Part shown: positions 22,625 to 30,122 of the stretch, in pieces | Layout of the letters: the number at the start of each line of letters is the position of its first letter | Numbering within the stretch: position 1 is the stretch's first letter | DNA from: UBA2773 sp964458715 | GTDB lineage: Bacteria > Patescibacteriota > Minisyncoccia > Moranbacterales > DUUL01 | DNA: 42,635 nt | Direction of reading: 5' to 3' | NCBI GenBank assembly: GCA_964458715.1 | Contig: CAYWJP010000003.1 | Coordinates: forward strand, 1 to 42,635 | Program-made: the position numbers and the translations under genes | The notes under the pieces: model-generated | Database searches by the model: none | Told to the model about the DNA's origin: nothing | What the model saw: the letters and a program-made list of their open reading frames with translations, nothing else

Positions 22625-22936
22625 ATGTTAGCAGTGGTTCAAACAGGTGGAAAACAATATGACGTTCGAGAAGGAGACAAAATCGAAATAGAAAAACTGG
22701 AAAACCAAGTTGGTGACAAGGTTGTTTTTGACAAGGTTTTGCTTTTAGACGATGGAAAAGAGGTCCAGGTTGGAAAACCGATCTTAGAAGGAATAACAGT
22801 TGAGGCGAAAATTTTAGAGCAAAAAAGAGCTCCTAAAATTACTATCGTTAAGCAGAAACCTAAAAAACGATATTTTAAAAAACAAGGTCATTCCCAAAGA
22901 TTGACGGTGGTTGAAATACTTAAAATCAATAAATAA
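22625..22936 (+). CDS. rplU: 50S ribosomal protein L21 (bL21)
   Basis: 103 residues, full length. Starts MLAVVQTGGKQYDVREGDKI, the L21 signature, and ends with KKRYFKKQGHSQRLTVVEI, the rRNA-binding segment. L21 binds 23S rRNA and L20. Its usual partner rpmA (L27) is not next to it; rpsJ follows instead, behind its own promoter. Confidence 0.96.
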   Translation: MLAVVQTGGKQYDVREGDKIEIEKLENQVGDKVVFDKVLLLDDGKEVQVGKPILEGITVEAKILEQKRAPKITIVKQKPKKRYFKKQGHSQRLTVVEILKINK

Positions 22937-22969
22937 CCACTAAAAATTTATTGGATTGTGGCTCTCGTA

Positions 22970-22997
22970 TTGACAAATAAGGTAAGATGTATATAAT
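22970..22997 (+). promoter_or_regulatory. Consensus promoter of rpsJ / S10 operon
   Basis: Perfect -35 TTGACA (22970-22975) and perfect -10 TATAAT (22992-22997) with a 16-bp spacer. It is the strongest-looking promoter in the window, as expected for a ribosomal operon. Start expected near 23004, with a leader of about 20 nt. Confidence 0.85.
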
Positions 22998-23023
22998 AAG
23001 TCTGTTGTAATTTAAATATATAG

Positions 23024-23377
23024 ATGACAAAAGCAGAGAACATTAAATCAAAAAAAGAGAACGAGCCAGAAGCTCAATCAAGGATCCGTATCAAGGTGAA
23101 AGCTTATGATAATAAAGTTATTGATCAATCCGTCAAAAAAATAGTTGACGCTGCTCAAAGAACAGGGGTGAAGATAATTGGCCCAGTACCGTTACCAACT
23201 TCCATTAAGAAAGTAACTGTCAATAAATCTACTTTTGTTCACAAGGACAGTCGAGATCAATTTGAAATTAGAACGCATAAGAGATTGATAGATATATTGG
23301 AACCAACTGATAAGACTATTGAAGATTTGACCAACCTTGATCTACCAGCGGGAGTAGGAATTGAAATTAAGATGTAA
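23024..23377 (+). CDS. rpsJ: 30S ribosomal protein S10 (uS10)
   Basis: 117 residues. The core IRIKVKAYDNKVIDQSVKKI, GPVPLPTSIKKVTVNKSTFVHKDSRDQFE and RTHKRLIDI is standard. A charged N-terminal extension of about 17 residues (MTKAENIKSKKENEPEAQS) makes it longer than the usual 100-105. It is the first gene of the S10 cluster but is separated from rplC by 251 bp holding a repeat and a strong hairpin. The tufA/fusA genes often found upstream are absent. Confidence 0.97.
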   Translation: MTKAENIKSKKENEPEAQSRIRIKVKAYDNKVIDQSVKKIVDAAQRTGVKIIGPVPLPTSIKKVTVNKSTFVHKDSRDQFEIRTHKRLIDILEPTDKTIEDLTNLDLPAGVGIEIKM

Positions 23378-23503
23378 TTAAAACTTCTTAAATCTGGTAC
23401 ATTTCTTTGTTGAAATCAAAAATTTTAGTTCGCCGCACCTTGAGTGCGTCTCACTGAAATTTTTAATTTCGCCTCGAACTGTCCTCAAATTAAAGAGTTT
23501 TAA
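23378..23503 (+). repeat. Family 1 structured repeat between rpsJ and rplC
   Basis: The left arm (23378-23397, TTAAAACTTCTTAAATCTGG) and right arm (23484-23503) match in about 15 of 20 positions. The interior is nearly identical to the copy at 21166-21288, including GAAATCAAAAATTTTAG. The central stem is CGCAC (23434-23438) with GTGCG (23444-23448). It starts immediately after the rpsJ TAA. Confidence 0.85.
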
Positions 23504-23545
23504 ACTAGTTAAAGTCCTTAGCGGGAAACTAAATTAGCTTTGATG

Positions 23546-23606
23546 CCGAATATTTTTATAAGGCCGGTCGGAGTTGATTGAGAGCCTTATCAAAATATTC
23601 GGTTTT
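23546..23606 (+). promoter_or_regulatory. Strong stem-loop in the rplC leader
   Basis: CCGAATATTTTTATAAGGC (23546-23564) pairs with GCCTTATCAAAATATTCGG (23584-23602), 18 of 19 pairs, with a 19-nt loop (CGGTCGGAGTTGATTGAGA). TTTT follows, and the rplC ATG is 26 nt further. It could be an attenuator, an RNase processing site or a protein-binding leader (L4-like control). A terminator reading would cut the operon after rpsJ. Confidence 0.65.
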
Positions 23607-23628
23607 AAGTTTACTTACGAAAGAAAAT

Positions 23629-24216
23629 ATGAAATTAATTTTAGGGAAAAAATTAGGAATGACCACCATTTATGATGAGAATGGAAAAGCGCAAAATGTT
23701 ACTTTATTGGAAAGTGGCAAAAATGTGGTTATTCAAATCAGAACTCAAGAAAAAGATGGTTATTCAGCTATTCAAGTTGGCTTAGAAAATCCGAAAAAGG
23801 ACAAGGGATTTGATGAGATTCAAGAATTTCGATTGAGCCAAGAAGAAATAGGGGATATTAAAGTTGGAGACGAAATTAGCTTAGATAATTTTGAAGTTGG
23901 GGATAAAGTTAAGCTTACCGGAATAAGCAAGGGTAAGGGTTATCAAGGAGTAGTTAAAAGATGGGGTTTTGCAGGTTCGCCGGCTTCTCACGGACATCGA
24001 CACGATGAAAGAGCTCCTGGATCAATTGGAAGTGCTTATCCACAAAAAGTTTTCAAGGGGAAGAAAATGTCTGGAAGAATGGGAAGTGATAAGAAAACTA
24101 TTAAGAATATCGAAATCGTTTTTAAGGATATTGAGAAAAGATTATTGGCTCTGAGAGGTGCTATTCCTGGAACTAGTGGATCGATTGTAAGAGTTTGGGT
24201 TGATAACAAATTTTAA
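23629..24216 (+). CDS. rplC: 50S ribosomal protein L3 (uL3)
   Basis: 195 residues from ATG 23629, where the normal L3 start MKLILGKKLGMTTIYDENG begins. Upstream codons in the same frame belong to the leader stem-loop and are not coding. The conserved core GYQGVVKRWGFAGSPASHGH and the tip loop GSIGSAYPQKVFKGKKMSGR lie near the peptidyl-transferase centre. rplD follows after 32 nt. Confidence 0.95.
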   Translation: MKLILGKKLGMTTIYDENGKAQNVTLLESGKNVVIQIRTQEKDGYSAIQVGLENPKKDKGFDEIQEFRLSQEEIGDIKVGDEISLDNFEVGDKVKLTGISKGKGYQGVVKRWGFAGSPASHGHRHDERAPGSIGSAYPQKVFKGKKMSGRMGSDKKTIKNIEIVFKDIEKRLLALRGAIPGTSGSIVRVWVDNKF

Positions 24217-24248
24217 TTTAAAAACTATAAACTAGTTATTCATATTAT

Positions 24249-24878
24249 ATGCTGAAAGTCGAAGTGAAAAAATTAAATGGAGAAAAATTGGAAGACCTTG
24301 AATTGAACCAGGATGTGTTTGGAGTGGAGATTAAAGATGATGTAATTCATCAAATATATGTTTCCCAAGCTTCCAATCGAAGACAAGTTTTAGCTCATAC
24401 CAAAAATAGATCAGAGCGAAAATGTTCTGGTAAGAAACCTTGGAAACAAAAAGGAACCGGACGAGCTAGAGCTGGAACTGCGAGTAGCCCAATTTGGAGA
24501 AAGGGTGGAGTGGTTTTTGGACCAACCAATGAAAGAAATTTTAAGAAAAAGATTAACAAGAAAATGAATCAATCCGCTATTAAAATGACTTTAAGCGGTA
24601 AATTAAAAGATCAAGAATTGATTGTTTTGTCCGATAACAATTTCGACCATAAAAAAACGAAAGAAGCTCAAGATGCTTTAAATAAGCTAGGAGCTGTCGG
24701 GACTGTTTTGTGGGCTTTTGATAAAAATGAATTAGATAATAAAACTGCCAGTCGGAATTTAGAGAAAGTAAAAAATATATTTACGGATAATATCAATGTT
24801 TATGATATGTTGAATAGTAAATATTTACTAATAACCAAGGCAGGAATTAAGAGCTTAGAAGAGAAGTACGGGAAATAA
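24249..24878 (+). CDS. rplD: 50S ribosomal protein L4 (uL4)
   Basis: 209 residues. The extended loop with KPWKQKGTGRARAGTASSPI and WRKGGVVFGP lines the exit tunnel. The C-terminal globular half (LSGKLKDQELIVL, YDMLNSKYLLITKAGIKSLE) is normal. In many bacteria L4 represses its own operon through the mRNA leader, which makes the rplC leader hairpin relevant. rplW follows 19 nt later. Confidence 0.96.
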   Translation: MLKVEVKKLNGEKLEDLELNQDVFGVEIKDDVIHQIYVSQASNRRQVLAHTKNRSERKCSGKKPWKQKGTGRARAGTASSPIWRKGGVVFGPTNERNFKKKINKKMNQSAIKMTLSGKLKDQELIVLSDNNFDHKKTKEAQDALNKLGAVGTVLWAFDKNELDNKTASRNLEKVKNIFTDNINVYDMLNSKYLLITKAGIKSLEEKYGK

Positions 24879-24897
24879 TTTAAATTAATTATATTTT

Positions 24898-25299
24898 ATG
24901 CCAGCGATATTTGGATCTAAAAAAGAAGAAGAGCAGAAAAAAGCAGTCAAGAAGACTGAGAAGAAAGCTGTCAAAAAGAAAGTTAAGAAGATTTCCGAAA
25001 ATTTAATTAAAAAAGCCGATTTAGTTAATAGCACTATTATTACGCCGATTGTTTCTGAAGATGCGATGAATAAAACTACCATTGGAAAATATGTTTTTAA
25101 AGTTAATCCTAAATCCAACAAAAATCAGGTAGCCGAAGCGATTGAAGCTTTGTATGGAGTTGAAGTGACCAAGGTTAATATCATGAAATATAAGCAGAAA
25201 AATCACCGATTCCGATTAACTAAAGGTAAAAAAAGCGGATTTAAAAAGGCTATTGTTACTGTCAAGACTGGGCAAGAAATTAAATTGTTTAGCGAATAG
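24898..25299 (+). CDS. rplW: 50S ribosomal protein L23 (uL23)
   Basis: 133 residues. The L23 fold begins at about residue 45 (IITPIVSEDAMNKTTIGKYVF) and includes NKNQVAEAIEALYGVEVTKVN and KKSGFKKAIVTV. The first 37 residues (MPAIFGSKKEEEQKKAVKK and on) are an unusual lysine/glutamate-rich extension with no counterpart in typical L23 of about 95 residues. L23 lies at the tunnel exit and docks trigger factor and SRP, so an extension there could affect nascent-chain contacts. Confidence 0.95.
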   Translation: MPAIFGSKKEEEQKKAVKKTEKKAVKKKVKKISENLIKKADLVNSTIITPIVSEDAMNKTTIGKYVFKVNPKSNKNQVAEAIEALYGVEVTKVNIMKYKQKNHRFRLTKGKKSGFKKAIVTVKTGQEIKLFSE

Positions 25300-25327
25300 A
25301 GGATTTCAATAATAAGTTATCAAAATC

Positions 25328-26164
25328 ATGTCAGTAAAGATTTATAAAAGAAACCACGCTGCTAGAAGAAATATGTCGATCGTGAAACCGGATAATTTGA
25401 CCGATGCTAAACCGTTAAAAAGTCTTTCGAAGGTTTTTAAACGAAGTAAAGGCAGAGCTAATGGAACAATTACCGTGAGACATCGAGGCGGTGGAAACAA
25501 GCGAAAATATCGATCAATTGATTTTAAAATGGATAAGTTTGGAATTCCAGCTAAGGTTATTTCGATTGAAAAAGATCCCAACAGGAGTGCTTTGATTGCC
25601 TTGATTTGCTATGCTGATGGGGAAAAACGATATATTTTGGCGACTGAAGGAATGAAAAAAGATCAAAAAATTATTACTGAAGAGAATGCTCCAATTGAAA
25701 ATGGAAATCGATTAAAATTGAAGAATATTCCAGTGGGAACAGTTATTTGTAATATTGAAATGAAGATCGGTAAAGGTGGGCAAATTGCTCGAAGCGCCGG
25801 TGCCTCAGTTGTTCTTCAGGCTATTGAAAAAAAAATGGCTCATTTAAAAATGAGTTCTAGCGAAATTCGAATGATTCCAGCGGAATGTTACGCTACTATC
25901 GGTCAGGCTAGTAATTTTGAACATAGTGCTTATCGAGTTGGAAGTGCTGGAAGAAAAAGACATATGGGGAGAAGACCAGCGGTTCGGGGTTCAGCTATGA
26001 ATCCAGTTGATCATCCACATGGAGGAGGAGAAGGAAAACAACCAATTGGTTTGAAATATCCGAAAACTCCATGGGGAAAACCAGCCTTAGGAAAGAAAAC
26101 CCGAAAGAAGAAGAGTCAGTCGGATAGATTGATTATTCGAAGACGACAAAAGAAGAGAAAATAG
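25328..26164 (+). CDS. rplB: 50S ribosomal protein L2 (uL2)
   Basis: 278 residues, full length. Core blocks: KGRANGTITVRHRGGGNKRK, the OB/SH3 domain with GDG-type turns, and the C-terminal MNPVDHPHGGGEGKQPIG loop whose histidine approaches the peptidyl-transferase centre. The tail is basic. It is followed by 275 bp of tandem repeat units before rpsS, an unusual break in the S10 operon. Confidence 0.97.
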   Translation: MSVKIYKRNHAARRNMSIVKPDNLTDAKPLKSLSKVFKRSKGRANGTITVRHRGGGNKRKYRSIDFKMDKFGIPAKVISIEKDPNRSALIALICYADGEKRYILATEGMKKDQKIITEENAPIENGNRLKLKNIPVGTVICNIEMKIGKGGQIARSAGASVVLQAIEKKMAHLKMSSSEIRMIPAECYATIGQASNFEHSAYRVGSAGRKRHMGRRPAVRGSAMNPVDHPHGGGEGKQPIGLKYPKTPWGKPALGKKTRKKKSQSDRLIIRRRQKKRK

Positions 26165-26187
26165 TTTAATTAAGATAAAACAACGCA

Positions 26188-26400
26188 GGATTTCACGTTT
26201 GAGAACATTTTGAGGAGAATTCGAGCAGCGTATGAGATGTACTGAATAGTACCTCGAATAGCAGCGGAGAATTCGACAAAAAAAGCGACGTAAATAATAA
26301 ATTAACATAATGGGATTTCACATTTGAGGGCATTTCGAGGAAAATCCGAGCAACGTATGAGATGTATTGAATTGTACATCGAAAAGTGGCGGAGGATTTG
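26188..26400 (-). repeat. Two tandem family 1 repeats in reverse orientation
   Basis: Unit 1 begins GGATTTCACGTTTGAG at 26188 and unit 2 GGATTTCACATTTGAG at 26313, period 125. Each runs through GCGTATGAGATGTA to a GGCGGAGGATTTGAC-type end. Read on the minus strand they match family 1 (compare TTGAGTAAAATTCGAGGCGAA, the complement of the copy at 14087). Central hairpins are GTACT-GAAT-AGTAC (26239-26252) and GATGTA...TACATC (26361-26380). No gene is seen from 26165 to 26439. Confidence 0.75.
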
Positions 26401-26439
26401 ACAAAGAAATGGACAAAATGGGGAATTCAGATATACAAT

Positions 26440-26736
26440 ATGTCACGATCACTTAAGAAAGGACCATATATAGATGAAAAGCTTTTGAAAAAAATCAAGA
26501 ACTTGAAAATTGGAGATAGAACCGTTATTAAAACCTGGTCTCGATCTTCTACGATTTCTCCAGAAATGGTGGGATTTGTTATCGGAGTTCATAATGGAAA
26601 AGGTTTTCCCGAGGTTTCCATTTCAGAAGATATGGTAGGTCACAAATTAGGTGAATTTTCTCCAACTAGGAAGTTTGTAAAACACGGAGGAAAGAAACAA
26701 AAGGAAGCCGAAATGGCCGCTAAGGATAAATCATAA
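26440..26736 (+). CDS. rpsS: 30S ribosomal protein S19 (uS19)
   Basis: 98 residues from ATG 26440 (MSRSLKKGPYIDEKLLKKI), the normal S19 start. The frame is open further upstream to 26386, but those codons lie in the repeat and are not counted. The conserved segments KTWSRSSTISPEMVGFVIGVHNGK and EFSPTRKFVKHGG contact 16S rRNA in the head near S13. rplV follows after 17 nt. Confidence 0.95.
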   Translation: MSRSLKKGPYIDEKLLKKIKNLKIGDRTVIKTWSRSSTISPEMVGFVIGVHNGKGFPEVSISEDMVGHKLGEFSPTRKFVKHGGKKQKEAEMAAKDKS

Positions 26737-26753
26737 CCAATCAGTTTAAAGAC

Positions 26754-27191
26754 ATGCAGGTAAAAGCCAGTTTAAAAAATTATAGAAGATCAGCGCGTAA
26801 AGCTCGAGAAGTCGCTAATATTTTGCGAGGGATGGATATCGAAAACGCTGTTTGTCAATTAATGGTTTGGGAAAAAGGTTCTTGCCAAGATATTTTGAAA
26901 TTGGTAAAAAGTGCTGTAGCCAATGCTGAAAACAACTTTAAATTAAAAGAAGACGATTTATATATTGCTGAAATCAAAGTCAATGAAGGGGCTACTATGA
27001 AAAGATGGAGAGCTCGAGCTCACGGAAGAGCTTTCAAAATTTTAAAAAGAACTTGTCATATAGAGTTGGTTTTGGATGAAAAAGAGAAAGAAATTAAGAA
27101 AATTGTTGGCAAGAAGAAGGTCAAAGCAGAAAAGACAGCTGGTTTAAAAGTCAGAAAAGAGACTAAAAAGATTAATAAGATTGATAAATAA
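26754..27191 (+). CDS. rplV: 50S ribosomal protein L22 (uL22)
   Basis: 145 residues. The L22 core runs from KNYRRSARKAREVANILRG to the beta-hairpin tip KRWRARAHGRAFKILKRTCH, which lines the exit tunnel. About 35 C-terminal residues (from KIVGKKKVKAEK on) are a lysine-rich tail beyond the usual length of about 110. Confidence 0.95.
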   Translation: MQVKASLKNYRRSARKAREVANILRGMDIENAVCQLMVWEKGSCQDILKLVKSAVANAENNFKLKEDDLYIAEIKVNEGATMKRWRARAHGRAFKILKRTCHIELVLDEKEKEIKKIVGKKKVKAEKTAGLKVRKETKKINKIDK

Positions 27192-27208
27192 TTTATAAGA
27201 TAAGTTAG

Positions 27209-27859
27209 ATGGCCCAAAAAATAGATCCAAGATTGTTCAGGATGGGAATCAATAGAACTTGGCAATCTCGTTGGTATGATGAAAAAAATTATCAAAAAAA
27301 TCTTCAACAAGATGTTACTTTGCGAGCTGATTTAAGAAAAACTCTTAGACCGGCAGCTGTAGCTTCTATTGAAATAGAGAGAAGCGTGGGCAAAGTCCGA
27401 GTTATTATCAGTACGGGTCGACCAGGAGTTTTGATTGGAAGAGGTGGAGAAGGATTAGAAAAACTTAAAAAAGCCGTTAAGAAGAAATATTTTTATAAAG
27501 AAAATTCTGATGTTCAAATAGACGTTAAAGAAATTAAAGCAGTTGAAGAAAATGCTCAGCTTTTAGCAGATAGTATTGCCGAACAAATTGAAAAAAGAGT
27601 TTTCTTTAAGAAAGCTATGAAAGGAACTTTAGCGGAAGCCTATAAAAATCGAAATATTAAAGGGATTAAAATTTCTTTATCGGGTCGATTAGGTGGAGCT
27701 GAAATGTCTCGAAAAGAATGGTTAGCAAAAGGAAGTTTACCTTTACATAATTTAAGGGCTAATATTGATTTTGCTAAGATGGAAGCCAATACTACTTATG
27801 GAATAATCGGAGTAAAAGTCTGGTTGTATAAAGAAGATGCAGGTAAGAAGAATAATTAA
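27209..27859 (+). CDS. rpsC: 30S ribosomal protein S3 (uS3)
   Basis: 216 residues. MAQKIDPRLFRMGINRTWQS is the usual N-terminus (HPxGfRlGi in most bacteria, with P-R-L-F-R-M-G here). The KH domain is present, with the GxxG loop in VLIGRGGEGLEKL. The C-terminal domain has GIKISLSGRLGGAEMSRKEW and VKVWLYK. S3 lies at the mRNA entry channel and has helicase activity with S4 and S5. It lies 17 nt after rplV and 14 nt before rplP. Confidence 0.96.
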   Translation: MAQKIDPRLFRMGINRTWQSRWYDEKNYQKNLQQDVTLRADLRKTLRPAAVASIEIERSVGKVRVIISTGRPGVLIGRGGEGLEKLKKAVKKKYFYKENSDVQIDVKEIKAVEENAQLLADSIAEQIEKRVFFKKAMKGTLAEAYKNRNIKGIKISLSGRLGGAEMSRKEWLAKGSLPLHNLRANIDFAKMEANTTYGIIGVKVWLYKEDAGKKNN

Positions 27860-27873
27860 TTAAGGAAGATTGT

Positions 27874-28284
27874 ATGTTGATGCCCAAGAAAGTTAAATAT
27901 AGGAAGAAAATGCGAGGCGGAAAAATTCGTGGGATAGCTACTCGTGGTACTAGTGTTTCTTTCGGCGAGTTTGGACTTAAAACTTTGATGGTAGGTATGA
28001 TTAATTCCAGAGAAATTGAAGCTGCTCGAAGAGCCATGACTAGATATGTCCAAAGAGGCGGTAAAATTTGGATTAGAATTTTCCCAGATCATCCAATGTC
28101 TCGAAAAGGAGCCGAAGTTCCTATGGGTAATGGTAAGGGCGATACCGATTTTTATATTGCTAAAGTGAAACCAGGAAAGATTTTATTTGAAATGGATGGA
28201 ATTGACGAGAAAACTGCTAGAAGAGCGATGCGATTAGCTTCTGATAAATTGAGTGTTAAAACTAAGTTTGTAATCAAGAATTAA
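27874..28284 (+). CDS. rplP: 50S ribosomal protein L16 (uL16)
   Basis: 136 residues. MLMPKKVKYRKKMRGGKIRG is the standard start, followed by GTSVSFGEFGLKTL, RGGKIWIRIFPDHPMSRK and the loop AEVPMGNGKGDTDFYIAKVK. It lies near the A-site tRNA and is important for late 50S assembly. It ends 1 nt before the rpmC ATG, so the two are tightly coupled. Confidence 0.96.
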   Translation: MLMPKKVKYRKKMRGGKIRGIATRGTSVSFGEFGLKTLMVGMINSREIEAARRAMTRYVQRGGKIWIRIFPDHPMSRKGAEVPMGNGKGDTDFYIAKVKPGKILFEMDGIDEKTARRAMRLASDKLSVKTKFVIKN

Positions 28285-28285
28285 G

Positions 28286-28483
28286 ATGAAAGCACAAGAA
28301 CTGCGAAGTAAAAAAGCAGAGGAATTAAAAAGACTTTTACAGGAAAAAAGAGTTGATTTGTGTAAGGCTCGATTTGATATTAAATCTAATCAAGTTAAAG
28401 ACAATCAGCAGCAAGGAAAATTAAGAAAGGATATTGCCAGAATTTTAACTATAATGAAAGAATTGTCACAAGTAAATAATTAA
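28286..28483 (+). CDS. rpmC: 50S ribosomal protein L29 (uL29)
   Basis: 65 residues, two-helix protein: MKAQELRSKKAEELKRLLQE then KDNQQQGKLRKDIARILTIM. It sits beside L23 at the tunnel exit. Length and position between rplP and rpsQ are canonical. Confidence 0.94.
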   Translation: MKAQELRSKKAEELKRLLQEKRVDLCKARFDIKSNQVKDNQQQGKLRKDIARILTIMKELSQVNN

Positions 28484-28490
28484 TTTATAA

Positions 28491-28784
28491 ATGATGGAGA
28501 ATACTAAGAAAAAATTGTCTACCAAAGAAGTAGAATCAACTGAGAAGGACATTATTTTGGTTAAAAAAACTGGTCAAGTTGTTAGTGATAAAAATGATAA
28601 AACAGTTATAGTCGAAGTTACTGACATTAAAACTCATCCTGTCTATATTAAGAAATACCGAAAGACTAAGCGATACAAAGCTCACGATGAAAAAAATGAG
28701 TTTAAAGTGGGAGACCGAGTGACTATTGTACAATGTAGACCAATAAGCAAAGATAAGACTTGGAGAATAATTGGAAAGAAATAA
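28491..28784 (+). CDS. rpsQ: 30S ribosomal protein S17 (uS17)
   Basis: 97 residues. The OB-fold core starts at about residue 28 (GQVVSDKNDKTVIVEVTDIK) and continues HPVYIKKYRKTKRYKAHDEK to VGDRVTIVQCRPISKDKTWR. About 25 extra charged residues precede it (MMENTKKKLSTKEVESTEKD), in keeping with other ribosomal proteins of this window. It binds the 5' domain of 16S rRNA. Confidence 0.95.
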   Translation: MMENTKKKLSTKEVESTEKDIILVKKTGQVVSDKNDKTVIVEVTDIKTHPVYIKKYRKTKRYKAHDEKNEFKVGDRVTIVQCRPISKDKTWRIIGKK

Positions 28785-28825
28785 GAATAATCTGTTTAAG
28801 GAGATAATAAATTTAAATTGAATTT

Positions 28826-29191
28826 ATGATTCAGGTAGAGACAAAATTAAAGGTTGCTGATAATTCTGGAGCGAAAATGGTCCGAGTATTTAAGATCTTA
28901 GGCGGAAGCAAAAGACGATATGCTCGATTAGGCGATATAGTTTTAGCTTCAGTGATAGAAGCTGAGCCACGAGGGAACGTGAAGAAAAAAGAGATTGTTC
29001 ATCTGGTAATTGTTAGACAAAGAAAATCTTTTTATAGAAAAGACGGAGTTAGCATTAGATTTGATGATAATGCTGGAGTTATAGTTGAAAAGCAAGAACC
29101 GAAAGGAACTCGAGTTTTCGGACCGATTGCCAGAGAAATTAGAGAAAGAGGTTTTATGAAAATTATCTCTTTGGCTAAAGAGGTTTATTAA
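28826..29191 (+). CDS. rplN: 50S ribosomal protein L14 (uL14)
   Basis: 121 residues, full length. MIQVETKLKVADNSGAKMVR is the L14 hallmark, followed by YARLGDIVLASVIEA, RFDDNAGVIV and GTRVFGPIAREIRERGFMKI. It is the first gene of the spc cluster, 41 nt after rpsQ. Confidence 0.97.
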   Translation: MIQVETKLKVADNSGAKMVRVFKILGGSKRRYARLGDIVLASVIEAEPRGNVKKKEIVHLVIVRQRKSFYRKDGVSIRFDDNAGVIVEKQEPKGTRVFGPIAREIRERGFMKIISLAKEVY

Positions 29192-29236
29192 TCAGCCAAA
29201 ATCGATAAATAATTTGGATAAATTAAATCAATATTT

Positions 29237-29551
29237 ATGAAGTTTAAGATAAAGAAAGGCGATAAAATTAAAGTATTGGCCGGAAAAGATCGAGGAAAAA
29301 CTGGGGTTGTTGGGGCTGTTTCGACTATTAAAAACAGAGTTAAAATTGAAGGAATTAATATAGTCAAGAAGCATCAAAAAGCCAAAAGAAGCGGGGAAAA
29401 AGGTCAGTTAATTTCTTTGTCTATGCCGATTGATATTTCTAAAATTCAATTGATTTGTCCTAAATGTGGTAAGCCTTCCCGAGTTGGTCGAATTATGGAT
29501 GGAGACAAAAAATTCAGGGTTTGCAAGAAATGTGAAGCTAAATTTGAATAA
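29237..29551 (+). CDS. rplX: 50S ribosomal protein L24 (uL24) with C-terminal zinc ribbon
   Basis: 104 residues. The KOW domain is clear (KKGDKIKVLAGKDRGKTGVV, then INIVKKHQKA). The C-terminal part has two CxxC pairs: CPKC (about 75-78) and CKKC (about 97-100), in place of the plain PxTGKPTRVG tail of E. coli L24. This should form a zinc ribbon. rplE begins 7 nt after the stop. Confidence 0.95.
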   Translation: MKFKIKKGDKIKVLAGKDRGKTGVVGAVSTIKNRVKIEGINIVKKHQKAKRSGEKGQLISLSMPIDISKIQLICPKCGKPSRVGRIMDGDKKFRVCKKCEAKFE

Positions 29552-29558
29552 AAAGTTT

Positions 29559-30101
29559 ATGAACAATTTGAGAAAAAAATATCTGAAGGAAGTTATTCCA
29601 GCATTGAAAAAAGAATTCAATAAGAGCAATGATTGGGCGATTCCTAAACCAGGCAAAGTTACTTTGAATGTTGGTTTGTCTCGAGCAATAGATAATAAAG
29701 AATTTAAACAAGAAATAGTTAACGATTTAATGGTTATCACTGGGCAGGTACCAGTTTTAGTGAAAAGTCGAAAATCTATTTCTGGTTTTAAGGTTCGAGA
29801 AGGTCAAGAGATAGGAGCTATGGTTACCTTGAGAGGTAGAAAAATGTGGGATTTTATCGAAAGATTTATCCGGATAACCTTACCAAGAACCCGGGATTTT
29901 CGAGGAATTAAAAGAAGTTGCGTTGATAAGAACGGTAATTTCAATTGTGGAGTAAAAGAACAATTAGTTTTTCCTGAAATTTATCATGATAATATTAAAT
30001 CAATTTTCAGTTTACAGGTCACTGTAACTACTACTGGGGATAACCAAAAAGAAGGATTAAGATTATTTGAACTGTTGGGTTTTCCAATACAAAAGAAGTA
30101 A
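29559..30101 (+). CDS. rplE: 50S ribosomal protein L5 (uL5)
   Basis: 180 residues from ATG 29559 (MNNLRKKYLKEVIPALKKEF), which fits L5. The frame stays open upstream inside rplX, but that part is a shadow. Conserved blocks are KVTLNVGLSRA, PVLVKSRKSISGFKVREGQ, RTRDFRGI and FPEIYHDNIKSIFSLQVTVT. L5 binds 5S rRNA and contacts S13 across the subunit bridge. Confidence 0.95.
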   Translation: MNNLRKKYLKEVIPALKKEFNKSNDWAIPKPGKVTLNVGLSRAIDNKEFKQEIVNDLMVITGQVPVLVKSRKSISGFKVREGQEIGAMVTLRGRKMWDFIERFIRITLPRTRDFRGIKRSCVDKNGNFNCGVKEQLVFPEIYHDNIKSIFSLQVTVTTTGDNQKEGLRLFELLGFPIQKK

Positions 30102-30122
30102 ATTATAATTTTTGAAAATATT

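Noticed and set aside
23578..23628. N-terminal extension of L3
   Set aside because: It would be encoded by the leader stem-loop, and L3 normally begins at MKLILGKKLGMT.
26386..26439. N-terminal extension of S19 from an upstream ATG
   Set aside because: The added 18 residues are encoded by the end of the repeat unit, and S19 normally begins MSRSLKKGP, which matches ATG 26440.
29466..29558. N-terminal extension of L5
   Set aside because: It overlaps the coding end of rplX in another frame. The L5 family start is ATG 29559.
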